A stretch of 13,977 nt of DNA from Stenotrophomonas sp. UBA7346 (lineage in GTDB: Bacteria > Pseudomonadota > Gammaproteobacteria > Xanthomonadales > Xanthomonadaceae). Location of the stretch: the NCBI GenBank assembly GCA_002471015.1, contig DKPB01000074.1, forward strand, positions 1 to 13,977. The letters are read 5' to 3'. Positions within the stretch are counted from its first letter, which is position 1. Each line of letters starts with the position of its first letter. The position numbers and the translations under genes are program-made. Below, piece by piece: positions 1 through 7,715 of the stretch. The notes under the pieces are model-generated. The model had not been told where the DNA came from, did no database searches, and saw only the letters and a list, made by a program, of their open reading frames with translations.

Positions 1-564
1 CTGATCGCCGAAGGCAAGGTCAAACACTTTGGCCTGTCCGAGGCGGGCGTGGAGTCCATCCGCCGCGCCCATGCGGTGCAGCCGGTGGCGGCCTTGCAGA
101 GCGAGTACTCGCTGTGGTGGCGCGAGCCGGAGCAGCAGATCCTGCCGCTGCTGGAAGAACTGGGCATCGGCTTCGTACCGTTCAGCCCCCTGGGTAGGGG
201 CTTTCTGACCGGCGCGATGGACGCGAGCACAAGCTTTGAAGCCACCGACTTCCGCGCCAATCTGCCGCGCTTCTCGGAGGCCAACCGCCGCGCCAATGCA
301 CAGTTGGTCGAGGTGATTGGTGGCTTGGCAGCACGCAAGGGCATCAGCCACGCGCAGATCGCGTTGGCCTGGTTGCTGGCGCGCAAGCCGTGGATCGTGC
401 CCATCCCCGGCACCACCAAGCTGCACCGGCTGGAGGAAAACCTGGGCGCGGCCGACGTGCAGCTGGACAGTGACGACATGGCGGCCATCCAGCAGGCGCT
501 GGACGCAATCACCGTGGCCGGCGAACGCTATCCGCAACAGCTGCAGGCCGTGACCGGGCGCTGA
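1..564 (+). CDS. Aldo/keto reductase, C-terminal part (5' end outside window)
   Basis: The frame is open from base 1 and gives the last 187 residues of an NAD(P)H-dependent aldo/keto reductase, a soluble TIM-barrel oxidoreductase of usually about 330 residues. It opens in the strand carrying GKVKHFGLSE, typical of the barrel strand after the catalytic His. Later it shows the VPFSPLGRGFLTG motif, where the Ser and the Gly-rich loop contact the cofactor, and VPIPGTTKLHRLEEN, the C-terminal NADP phosphate-binding segment. The catalytic Asp, Tyr, Lys and His would lie upstream and cannot be checked. The pattern resembles the YakC/AKR13 group by recall. The substrate cannot be told from sequence. 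A GTG at 49 is internal, not the start. Its 3' end overlaps the proposed small membrane protein on the opposite strand by 56 bases, and a perfect hairpin lies 20 bases past the stop. Confidence 0.9.
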   Translation: MIAEGKVKHFGLSEAGVESIRRAHAVQPVAALQSEYSLWWREPEQQILPLLEELGIGFVPFSPLGRGFLTGAMDASTSFEATDFRANLPRFSEANRRANAQLVEVIGGLAARKGISHAQIALAWLLARKPWIVPIPGTTKLHRLEENLGAADVQLDSDDMAAIQQALDAITVAGERYPQQLQAVTGR

Positions 565-793
565 GCCGCGCTGCCCAAGGCCCGGTCGCGGTGAGCTGCA
601 TCACCGCGACCACGGCTACCAGTAGGGCATTCATGCCGCTGCTGGCCAGGTAGGCCATCAACAGGCCGATGAAGCCCAACACGGTGAAAAGCTCGAACAC
701 CTTTCGGCCGCACATCGCCGACGCCGCAAGCAGCGCACCATTCAACAGCAGCGCGGACAGCAGTGACGGCGAAACCGACAGCAGGGCGTTCAA
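509..793 (-). CDS. Small hydrophobic membrane protein, unknown function
   Basis: This 94-residue frame starts with TTG at 793-791, overlapping the TGA stop of the radical SAM gene as TTGA, so translation may be coupled. The protein is very hydrophobic. It has about three potential membrane spans: residues around 3-24 (LLSALLLNGALLAASAM), around 33-48 (FTVLGFIGLLMAYLAS) and around 52-66 (ALLVAVVAVMQLTA). A basic tail ends in RRPR. Third codon positions are mostly G or C (roughly 85% by eye), as expected for a real gene in this genome. No family was recognised. An internal ATG at 715 is an alternative start. The last 56 bases run antisense into the reductase. Doubts are the TTG start, the lack of a clear ribosome site and the hairpin at 584-611 inside the frame. 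Confidence 0.5.
   Translation of the reverse strand: MNALLSVSPSLLSALLLNGALLAASAMCGRKVFELFTVLGFIGLLMAYLASSGMNALLVAVVAVMQLTATGPWAARLSARSRPAAVADSVRRPR
584..611. terminator. Perfect 11-bp hairpin after the aldo/keto reductase
   Basis: GGTCGCGGTGA (584-594) and TCACCGCGACC (601-611) pair perfectly around a 6-base loop. The hairpin begins 20 bases after the reductase stop. It has no T-tract, so it is a possible weak terminator or mRNA-stabilising end rather than a classical intrinsic terminator. It also lies inside the proposed minus-strand membrane protein gene. Confidence 0.4.
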
Positions 794-2350
794 CGCTTTG
801 CCTCGCCGGACGGGAGCAGCTGCAGCCCGATGCCCGCACGCCCGCGCCGTTGGGGGCGTGCCAATGCTTCCTCCGGCAGCTGTTCCTGCCCGCCCCAGAA
901 CTCGCCCACGGTCCTGCCGGGACGCATCCACAGCACGTTGCGCAGGAAGCCGATCACCTCGTGCGGCCACACCCGCCGGCCCATCCGGGTATACCAGCGC
1001 ATGCCGTAGCGCACCTCCTGGTCGGGATGGAACAGCACGCGCCACAATGCCTTGGGGCGCAGCTGCATCACCGCCTCGATCAGCTTGAACCACAGGAACA
1101 CCCGCCACGGCGGTACGCCCTGGGTTTCCAGCCTGATGCTTGTAGTCCCAGTTGCGCTGGTCGTCGTCGATGATGCGGCGCGTGGCAACCTCGTTGAAGT
1201 AGGGGGTCCAGCGGTGCGGGGTGACGTATAACAGCTGGATCTGGTCCGGGTCATAGCGCAGCAGGTGGCGCAGGCTGTTCCAGTAGTCGCGATCTGTCTC
1301 CTGCTCGAAGCCAACCACGTAGGTCGCCATGGACAGGATGCCGTGCTGGCGTAGCAGCTGGATGGCCTTGCGGTCTTCATCGACGTCGGCGCCCTTGCGG
1401 ATCCTGGCCAGGGTGGCGGCCTCGTAGCTTTCAATGCCAAGCAGGAAACGGATCACGCCCGCCTGCTTGTGCAAGTGCAGGATGTCCGCATCGCGCACGA
1501 TGTCGCCGGCGCGGGTGGAGCCAACCAACGTCAGGCCGACGTCCTCGGCGATCAGGGCCTCCAGGAAGCGCTTCCACGCCCGCCGTGAGCCGGTTGGCAG
1601 CTCGTCGGCGAAGTTGATTACCTGCACGCCGTGCTCGCGGTGCAGCCGCGCCAGCTCACGCGCGAACAGCACCGGGTCGCGGTGCCGCCACCGTGTCCAG
1701 AAGCCGCGTTGCCCGCAGTAGCTGCACAGATAGGGGCAGCCCCGCGAGAACTGCACCACAACCGCGCGTCTGCCACCCCAGTAGGAGTAGCGGCTGTGCT
1801 CGATCAGTTCCCATCCGACACGCTGTTGGTCCAGGTCGCTGATCATCACCGCATCGGCGGTGACGAATGGGCTGCCTGCCACCCGCAGGGCAATGCCGGC
1901 AACCGCATCCAGTGCGCCCCGGGTTGCGTACGCATGCATCAGCTGCACGATGGTGTGCTCGCCTTCCCCGCGCACGATGCAATCGATGGCGGCGGTCTGC
2001 TGCAGGATGTCCTGCCAATGATAGGTGGGAAACACGCCACCATAGACAATCCATAAAGCGGGCAGGTAGTGCTTCAGTGCCTGGGCGATGCCCACCACGG
2101 TGGGGTGGGCCGAGCTGGAGCCGGAATGGCCCATCAGCACCACGTCGGGTGCGTGACGGGCCACCTCGGCAAGCAGCGCCTTCAGCGGCATGGGGCCGAT
2201 GTCGGCGTCGAGCAGACGCACATCGTGGCCGGCATCGATCAGAGGGCCGCCTATGCTCAGCAGACCCAGCGGCGGAAGATGCTCGCGCGGTATGCGGCTG
2301 CCGATGGCGGTGTGCGGCGGATTGATCAGCAGGATGCGTAGCGCTTGCAT
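790..2350 (-). pseudogene. B12-binding radical SAM protein, BchE-like, frameshifted
   Basis: The ATG at 2350 gives MQALRILLINPPH, the usual opening of a cobalamin-binding domain (about residues 1-150). A radical SAM barrel follows with the iron-sulfur motif CPYLCSYC (Cys205, Cys209, Cys212). The frame holds to Gln406 in WDYKHQ. There it shifts near base 1132, and the rest (LETQGVPPWRVFLWFK onward) is in another frame, ending at TGA 792-790. By recall, BchE-type proteins read WDYKHQVL here, so two missing bases (CAGGTGCTG reduced to CAGGCTG) would explain the shift. The restored protein would be 520 residues, a normal length. Without repair, translation yields a 613-residue chimera ending in the downstream membrane protein. 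BchE is the anaerobic Mg-protoporphyrin monomethyl ester cyclase, but no bacteriochlorophyll genes are nearby, so the substrate is unknown. It may be a decayed gene or a sequencing error. The start lacks a good ribosome site. Confidence 0.8.
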
Positions 2351-2530
2351 GGTGGGCTGGCGGAAGCGGGGACGCCGACAGGAATACGCGCGGCCGATGA
2401 GCTGCCGGTGGGGCCAATGTGAAGCCTGCAAGAAGTCGCAGAACCGCAGCAGAACAGCTGTGGCAAGGGCACGATGAAACGCGGTTGCAGCTGCTAGTTT
2501 CAGCAGCATTCGAACGACCCGGAGCCGATG

Positions 2531-3094
2531 ATGAAGGAACGGAAACCACGCGCAGCACGCTGGCTGCGGCGCGGGATTGCACTGGTGGTACTGCTGGGGT
2601 TGGCTGCCTGGGCCTGGCAACAGCCCTATGCCGTGGTTGCGCGTGAGAGCTGGAAGCTTGCGCGCCTGCCAGCGCCGACGGCCATCCAGGTGCCGGTGCA
2701 GGGCATCGCGCCACGGCAGATTGCCGCTACCTTTGGCGCACCGCGCGGGCGTGACCGCAAGCACCACGGTGTGGACATCTTCGGCAAACGCGGCACGCCG
2801 GTGCTGGCGGCCACGCAGGGCGTGGTGGCGGCGGTGCGCGACAGCGGCCTGGGCGGGCGCCAGGTGTGGGTGATCGGCCCGGGTGGGCAGCGCCACTACT
2901 ACGCGCACCTGCAGGATTGGGTGCCGGGTCTGGCTTATGGCCGCATCGTGCAGGCGGGCGATGTGCTGGGCTTTGTCGGTGACAGCGGCAATGCGCGCGG
3001 AACCCCGCCACACCTGCATTACGGCATCTATGGCAGCGATGGCCCGCTCGATCCGCTGCCGCTGATGCATGCAGGCCAGCCGCGCAAGCGGTAA
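2531..3094 (+). CDS. Membrane-anchored M23 (LytM-type) peptidase
   Basis: This 187-residue protein has a basic N terminus (KERKPRAARWLRR) and one membrane anchor or signal-anchor (about residues 15-30). A linker and a LytM/peptidase M23 domain follow, facing the periplasm. The zinc site is complete: His78 and Asp82 in HHGVD and His163 of the HLH motif (His161, His163), with His126 in YYAHL as the other active-site His. An active enzyme would cut peptidoglycan cross-link peptides; complete motifs argue against a degenerate EnvC/NlpD-type activator. Two ATGs lie in tandem (2528 and 2531). GGAG at 2521-2524 is 6 bases from the second and only 3 from the first, so the second is preferred. The gene diverges from the radical SAM gene across about 180 bases in which I see no clear promoter. 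bioA follows 47 bases downstream on the same strand. Confidence 0.88.
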   Translation: MKERKPRAARWLRRGIALVVLLGLAAWAWQQPYAVVARESWKLARLPAPTAIQVPVQGIAPRQIAATFGAPRGRDRKHHGVDIFGKRGTPVLAATQGVVAAVRDSGLGGRQVWVIGPGGQRHYYAHLQDWVPGLAYGRIVQAGDVLGFVGDSGNARGTPPHLHYGIYGSDGPLDPLPLMHAGQPRKR

Positions 3095-3110
3095 GGTACG
3101 CCCCCTGCAA

Positions 3111-3127
3111 GCCGCCCTTCCGGCGGC
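3111..3127. other. GC hairpin just upstream of bioA
   Basis: GCCGCC (3111-3116), loop CTTCC, GGCGGC (3122-3127) form a perfect 6-bp stem between the peptidase stop and the bioA start. No T-run follows. It could be a weak terminator, an mRNA-processing or stability element, or a structure near the bioA ribosome site. Its arms mirror the hairpin at 12735-12750. Confidence 0.35.
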
Positions 3128-3141
3128 GTGGTGTGCTGGAA

Positions 3142-4434
3142 ATGCTGATCGACCCGTTTGACCGTGAACACCTGTGGCATCCCTACAGCGCCCTCGGTGG
3201 TGCGGTGCCGGTACTCAAGGTGGCGCGTGCGCAAGGCGTGCTGCTGCAGCTGGAGGACGGTACCGAGCTGATCGATGGCATGTCCTCGTGGTGGTGCGCC
3301 GTGCACGGTTACAACCATCCGCAGCTGAACCAGGCGGTGGTGGACCAGCTCGGGCGCATGTCGCATGTGATGTTTGGTGGCCTGACCCACGAGCCGGCCA
3401 TCGCGCTGGGCAAGCAGCTGCTGCAGATCGTGCCGGCCGGGCTGGATGCGATTTTCTATGCCGACTCCGGCTCGGTATCGGTGGAAGTGGCCTTGAAGAT
3501 GGCCGTGCAGTACCAGGTGGCGCGCGGCAAGCCCGGCAAGAACAATATCGCCACCACGCGCTCGGGCTATCACGGTGATACCTGGAACGCGATGTCGGTG
3601 TGCGACCCGGTCACCGGCATGCACGGCCTGTTTGGCAGCGCGCTGCCGTCACGGCGTTTTGCACCGGCACCACAGACCCGCCATGGCGAGGCCTGGGACC
3701 CGGCCGATATCGCAGCGCTGGCCCAGCTGTTTGCCGAGCATGGCGATGAACTGGCGGCCTTCATCATCGAGCCGGTGGTGCAGGGCGCCGGTGGCATGCG
3801 CTTCTACCATCCGCAGTACCTGCGCGAGCTTGCACAGCTGTGCCGCGCGCACGGTGTGCTGCTGATCTGCGACGAGATCGCCACCGGCTTTGGCCGCAGC
3901 GGCAAGCTGTTTGCCTGCGAGCATGCCGGCATCAGCCCGGACATCCTGTGCATTGGCAAGGCACTGACCGGCGGCTATATGACGCTGGCGGCGACGCTGT
4001 GCACGCGCGAGGTGGCCGACGTGATCGCCAGTGCCGAGCCGGGCGTGTTCATGCATGGCCCCACCTTCATGGCCAATCCGCTGGCCTGTGCGGTGGCGTT
4101 GGCATCGGTGCAGTTGCTGCTGTCGCAGGACTGGCAGGGCAGGGTGGCGGCGATTGAACACGGCCTGCAACAGGGGCTGGCGGCGGCACGTGGATTGCCG
4201 CAGGTTGCCGATGTGCGCGTGCTTGGCGCCATCGGTGTGATCGAGTTGAACGCGGCACTGCGGCTGGATCGCATCCAGCAGCGGATGCTGGCGCAGGGCA
4301 TCTGGATCCGGCCGTTTGGCCGGCTGGTGTATGTGATGCCGCCGTTCGTGATTGATGATGCGCAGCTGCAGCAGCTGTGCGCAGGCATGGTGGCCCTGGT
4401 GGCCAGCCTGCAGGAAGAGGATATGCGCGCATGA
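3142..4434 (+). CDS. bioA: Adenosylmethionine-8-amino-7-oxononanoate aminotransferase
   Basis: BioA moves an amino group from S-adenosylmethionine to 7-keto-8-aminopelargonate, giving 7,8-diaminopelargonate, the second-last-but-one step to biotin in the cytosol. The 430-residue protein is a fold-type I PLP aminotransferase that follows E. coli BioA closely. It has HLWHPY near the start, MSSWWCAVHGYNHPQ (substrate pocket), ADSGSVSVEVALKMA (PLP phosphate site), GYHGDTWNAMSVCDP, DEIATGFGR (cofactor Asp), GKALTGGYMT with the Schiff-base Lys273 (Lys274 in E. coli by recall), and FMHGPTFMANPLACA. The ATG at 3142 is chosen because it puts the lysine and the HLWHPY block at the expected positions; a GTG at 3133 would add three residues. 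Its stop overlaps the bioD start as ATGA. No bioB, bioF or bioC is in the window, so biotin synthesis is split between loci. Confidence 0.96.
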   Translation: MLIDPFDREHLWHPYSALGGAVPVLKVARAQGVLLQLEDGTELIDGMSSWWCAVHGYNHPQLNQAVVDQLGRMSHVMFGGLTHEPAIALGKQLLQIVPAGLDAIFYADSGSVSVEVALKMAVQYQVARGKPGKNNIATTRSGYHGDTWNAMSVCDPVTGMHGLFGSALPSRRFAPAPQTRHGEAWDPADIAALAQLFAEHGDELAAFIIEPVVQGAGGMRFYHPQYLRELAQLCRAHGVLLICDEIATGFGRSGKLFACEHAGISPDILCIGKALTGGYMTLAATLCTREVADVIASAEPGVFMHGPTFMANPLACAVALASVQLLLSQDWQGRVAAIEHGLQQGLAAARGLPQVADVRVLGAIGVIELNAALRLDRIQQRMLAQGIWIRPFGRLVYVMPPFVIDDAQLQQLCAGMVALVASLQEEDMRA

Positions 4435-5081
4435 GTGGCAAGGTCGTTTTTGTCAGCGGTATCGATACCGAGATCGGCAAGACCGTGGTGACCGGTTGGC
4501 TGGCCCGGCAATGGGCCGAGCAGGGCCAGGACGTGATTACCCAGAAGCTGGTGCAGACCGGCTGCGTGGCCGCCTCCGATGACATCCTGCTGCACCGGCG
4601 CATCATGGGTTGCGGGTTGTTCGAGGAGGACCGTGACGGCACCACGATGCCGGCGTTGTTCGCTTACCCGGCCTCGCCGCATCTGTCGGCACGGCTGGAG
4701 CAGCGTGCGTTGGATTTCGCCGCGATCGAGGCCGCCACCGCGCGGCTGCAGACACAGTACGAAACCGTGCTGATCGAAGGTGCCGGTGGCCTGATGGTGC
4801 CGCTGACCGAGCAGTTGCTGACGATTGACTACGTCGCGCAGAAAGGCTGGCCGGTGTTGCTGGTGACATCCGGGCGGCTGGGCAGCATCAACCACACCCT
4901 GCTGTCGCTGGAGGCGCTGGCCGCGCGTGGCATCGCGCTGCATGGCGTGGCCTGGAACAGCCGCGATGACAGCAGCGATGAGGTGATTGCGGCAGACAGC
5001 CGTGGATTCATTCGCGACTGGGTGTTGAAGCGCTTCCCGGATGCTGTCTGGTACGACGTGCCGCGGATTGATCTGGGTTGA
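4431..5081 (+). CDS. bioD: Dethiobiotin synthetase
   Basis: BioD closes the ureido ring of dethiobiotin from 7,8-diaminopelargonate, CO2 and ATP, directly using the BioA product. The 216-residue protein has the P-loop GIDTEIGKT (Gly10 to Thr18) and the EGAGGLMVPL motif (Glu116 to about Leu125). Its KLVQTGC segment stands where E. coli BioD has KPVASG by recall, so it belongs to a divergent BioD type; the substrate-contacting Lys is kept. The ATG at 4431 overlaps the bioA stop by four bases, so the pair is translationally coupled. The frame extends upstream to 4377, but that part lies inside bioA and lacks family similarity. The gene ends facing the quinoprotein dehydrogenase, with hairpin repeats in between. 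Confidence 0.95.
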   Translation: MSGKVVFVSGIDTEIGKTVVTGWLARQWAEQGQDVITQKLVQTGCVAASDDILLHRRIMGCGLFEEDRDGTTMPALFAYPASPHLSARLEQRALDFAAIEAATARLQTQYETVLIEGAGGLMVPLTEQLLTIDYVAQKGWPVLLVTSGRLGSINHTLLSLEALAARGIALHGVAWNSRDDSSDEVIAADSRGFIRDWVLKRFPDAVWYDVPRIDLG

Positions 5082-5099
5082 TTGGGTTCACTGCGAAAG

Positions 5100-5222
5100 G
5101 CACCCCTCCCCAACCCTCCCCTGCGCGCTGCGCAAGGGAGTGAGCGGATTGTGCGGCGCTGGAGCTGTTGTTTGTGCTCCCTCCCTTTGCCGGAGGCAAG
5201 GGGAGGGTTGGGGAGGGGGGGG
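5100..5222. repeat. Inverted pair of hairpin repeats between convergent genes
   Basis: Bases 5103-5122 and 5199-5218 are a perfect 20-bp inverted repeat; the right arm includes GGGAGGGTTGGGGAGGGG. Inside each arm is a smaller hairpin: CTCCCCTGCGC with GCGCAAGGGAG (about 5117-5141), and CTCCCTTTGCC with GGCAAGGGGAG (about 5181-5205). So this is two head-to-head copies of a unit made of a hairpin plus a G-rich tail. The 23 bases at 5100-5122 recur exactly at 13894-13916. The pair fills the gap between bioD and the dehydrogenase, whose ends converge, and could act as a bidirectional transcription barrier. The G-rich arm, with four or more G runs, could also fold as a G-quadruplex. Confidence 0.85.
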
Positions 5223-5250
5223 CCTGCTCCTGCTTCAGCCGCCAAGGCCG

Positions 5251-7596
5251 CTACTTCTTCAGCTTGTACGCCAACACATAATCGCCTGCCTTGGTCCCGG
5301 TCGAACCATGACCACCGGCCACCAGCAGCACCATCTGTTCGCCCTGGCTGTTGAGGTAAGTCATCGGCGTGGCCTGCCCGCCGGCCGGAATGCGCACATC
5401 CCACAGCACCTTGCCGCTGGCCAGGTCATAGGCGCGGAAGTTGTCGTCGGTGGCCGCGCTCAGGAAGGCCACGCCGGTAGAGGTGAGCAGCGGGCCGCCG
5501 ATGCCGGGTACGCCGATGCGAATCGGCAGCGGGACCGGCGACAGGTCGCGGATGGTGCCATTGCGGTGCTGGTAGGCGATCTTGCCGGTGCGCAGGTCGG
5601 CAGCGGCCACGGTGCCCCACGGCGGTACGTGGCAGGGTACGCCGATCGGTGACATGAAGGGCGTCATTTCCACCGCATAGTCCGCGCCCTTGTTCTCGTT
5701 CAGGCCATGCTCGCCCTTGTTCATTTCGCGGCCGCCGGTTTCATGCTTGGGTACCAGGCTGGATACGAAGGCCAGGTAGGTCGGCATGCCGAACATCACC
5801 TGCCGGCGCGGGTCCACCGCCACGCCGCCCCAGTTGAAGGTGCCGAAGTTGCCCGGATAGACCAGGCTGCCCTGCAGGGTGGGCGGCGTGTAACGGCCGT
5901 CGTAGCGCAGCTGGCGGAACTGGATGCGGCACAGCATCTGGTCGATCAGGCTGGCTCCCCACATATCGGCTTCGCGCAGGCGCGGCGGCGCGAAGCTCAG
6001 CGCCGAGTACGGTTGGGAGGGCGCCGCGCGTTGGCCAGGAATATCCACGTGCTGCGGGGCCGGGCGTTCGTTCACCGGTAGCAGCGGGGTGCCGTCGCGG
6101 CGGTCCAGCACATACACATCACCCTGCTTGGTTGGCTGCACCAGCGCCGGTACGCGGCCCTGTGGCAGGTCCAGGTCGAGCAGGGTGGGTTGCGCTGGCG
6201 TGTCCATGTCCCACAGGTCGTGGTGCACGAACTGGCGCACCCAGCGCACCTGGCCGTTGGCGATGTCCAGCGCGACCACCGAGGACGCATAGGTTTCCTC
6301 GGCCGGGCTGCGGTACATGCCCAGCTGGTCGGGCGTGCGGTTGCCCATCGGGAAATAGGCCAGGCCCAGGGCTTCGTCTGCGCTGGCCACCGACCAGCTG
6401 TTCGGCGAGCTGGGGCTGTAGACCTGGTCGGGGTTGTTTGGGTCCAGCGGTGCGGTCTGGGTGGGATTGCCCGAGTCCCAGTTCCACAGCAGCTTGCCGC
6501 TATGGACGTCATAGGCGCGGATCACGCCCGAGGGCGAGTTGATCGCGTAGTCGTCATTGACCGCGCCAGCGACGATCACCTTGCCGCCAGCAATCAAGGG
6601 TGGCGAGGTGGAGTAGTAATAGCCTGCCTGCTTGAACGGCATGTTGTGCAGCAGGTCGAGCACGCCGTTGTTGCCGAAGTCGCTGCAGTGCTGGCCAGTC
6701 CGTGCATCCAGCGCATGCAGCTTGGCATCGGCGCTGGGCAGGAATACCCGGCTGCTGCAGGTGGCTGCGGTATTGCCCGGCGTGGTAGCGGCGGCCGGCG
6801 CGCTGTAATAGGACAGGCCACGGCAGGTCTGGTGCTGGCGCTGCGGCTCCATGCCGGCGGCCGGATCGAACTTCCACAGGACCTTGCCGGTGTCGGCATC
6901 CAGAGCGAACGCCAGACTGTGCGGGGTGCACAGGTACAGCGTGTTGCCGATCTTCAGCGGGGTGACCTCGTAGGTGGTCTCGCCCACATCCTGCGGCAGG
7001 CGCACGTCGCCGGTCTGCATCTGCCAGGCCAGCTGCAGCTGGCCGACATTGGCCGGGGTGATCTGTGCCAGCGGTGAGTAGCGCTGGCCGTAGCTGCTGC
7101 GCCCATAGGCCTGCCATTCGCCGTCCGGCTGGGGGCTGTCGCCCAGGGCCGGATCGGCATTGACGATGGCCATCGGCAGGCTGCCGTTGATCTCGTGCAG
7201 GTGGCGTGGAATGCCGGCAAAGGCCACTACCGCGACCAGCAGCGAGGTCAGCAGCACCGGCCAACCGGCCGGGCCGGTATAGCCGCGCGGGCTGGACCGG
7301 CGCGCCGCCGGCAGTGCCATCAGCAGGCCGAGCAGGGCCGGTACGCCCAGCCGCGTGGCCAGCGGCCACCAGTACAGGCCTGCTTCCCACAACGACCAGG
7401 CCAGCAGTACCAGCAGCCAGCCGGCATACAGCCAGGTGGGCCAGCGCCGGTGTCGCCACAGGCCCCAGGCCACGGCCAACAGCAGCAGGCCGCTGAACAG
7501 ATAGAACGGGCTGCCGCGCAGGGCCAGCAGCCAGGCGCCACCGACTGCCAGCGCCAGCCCGAACAGCGTCGTCAACAACAAGGTCAGTACACGCAT
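5251..7596 (-). CDS. Membrane-bound PQQ-dependent dehydrogenase (glucose/quinate/shikimate family)
   Basis: The 781-residue quinoprotein oxidises a sugar or polyol in the periplasm and passes electrons to ubiquinone. Residues 1 to about 140 hold about five membrane spans (LLLTTLFGLALAVGGAWLLAL, then YLFSGLLLLAVAWGLW and others). The rest is the PQQ beta-propeller, with QRYSPLAQI, HQTCRGLSYY, VHHDLWDMDTPAQPTL (catalytic Asp463, Asp466 in E. coli Gcd by recall), TKQGDVYVLDRR (PQQ-contacting Lys490), ADMWGASLIDQMLCR and GGHGSTGTKAGDY near the end. Length and order match Gcd (796 residues). A substrate-side motif reads NDD (347-349) where Gcd has TDN, so the sugar may differ; quinate or shikimate are alternatives, hence no symbol. 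The ATG at 7596 starts right before the first span; a TTG at 7674 would add 26 polar residues and is less likely. It diverges from the SPFH gene. PQQ biosynthesis genes are not here. Confidence 0.93.
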   Translation of the reverse strand: MRVLTLLLTTLFGLALAVGGAWLLALRGSPFYLFSGLLLLAVAWGLWRHRRWPTWLYAGWLLVLLAWSLWEAGLYWWPLATRLGVPALLGLLMALPAARRSSPRGYTGPAGWPVLLTSLLVAVVAFAGIPRHLHEINGSLPMAIVNADPALGDSPQPDGEWQAYGRSSYGQRYSPLAQITPANVGQLQLAWQMQTGDVRLPQDVGETTYEVTPLKIGNTLYLCTPHSLAFALDADTGKVLWKFDPAAGMEPQRQHQTCRGLSYYSAPAAATTPGNTAATCSSRVFLPSADAKLHALDARTGQHCSDFGNNGVLDLLHNMPFKQAGYYYSTSPPLIAGGKVIVAGAVNDDYAINSPSGVIRAYDVHSGKLLWNWDSGNPTQTAPLDPNNPDQVYSPSSPNSWSVASADEALGLAYFPMGNRTPDQLGMYRSPAEETYASSVVALDIANGQVRWVRQFVHHDLWDMDTPAQPTLLDLDLPQGRVPALVQPTKQGDVYVLDRRDGTPLLPVNERPAPQHVDIPGQRAAPSQPYSALSFAPPRLREADMWGASLIDQMLCRIQFRQLRYDGRYTPPTLQGSLVYPGNFGTFNWGGVAVDPRRQVMFGMPTYLAFVSSLVPKHETGGREMNKGEHGLNENKGADYAVEMTPFMSPIGVPCHVPPWGTVAAADLRTGKIAYQHRNGTIRDLSPVPLPIRIGVPGIGGPLLTSTGVAFLSAATDDNFRAYDLASGKVLWDVRIPAGGQATPMTYLNSQGEQMVLLVAGGHGSTGTKAGDYVLAYKLKK

Positions 7597-7704
7597 GGCG
7601 TACCCGCAGGTCCAGAAGATGCGGCCATGCTGCGCCCAGCGATGTCTGCGTGGCGTCACGCGCGTTCTTAACAATCCAGCCGTAGAATCACAGCCTTGTC
7701 GACT

Positions 7705-7709
7705 GGGGA
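7705..7709 (+). promoter_or_regulatory. Ribosome binding site of the SPFH gene
   Basis: GGGGA lies 6 bases before the ATG at 7716 and fixes that start. A TAGAAT hexamer at 7683-7688 could be a -10 element, but no matching -35 is seen at 16-18 bases. Confidence 0.55.
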
Positions 7710-7715
7710 CTGAGC

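Noticed and set aside
1125..1140. Programmed frameshifting in the radical SAM gene
   Set aside because: No slippery heptamer is seen, and a two-base loss explains the break more simply.
509..3070. One very long minus-strand open frame of 853 codons
   Set aside because: Only the parts 2350-1133 and 793-509 look like protein; the remainder is antisense to the peptidase or out of frame with the radical SAM gene.
3133..3135. GTG start for bioA
   Set aside because: It adds three residues with no better ribosome site; the ATG at 3142 aligns with known BioA starts.
3975..4943. Minus-strand open frame opposite bioA and bioD
   Set aside because: Low-complexity shadow of two well-supported genes.
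6190..7077. Plus-strand open frame inside the quinoprotein dehydrogenase
   Set aside because: No recognisable domain, and the minus strand encodes a full-length conserved enzyme.
7683..7688. TAGAAT as promoter of the SPFH operon
   Set aside because: No -35 hexamer is found at suitable spacing, so it is not listed as a promoter.
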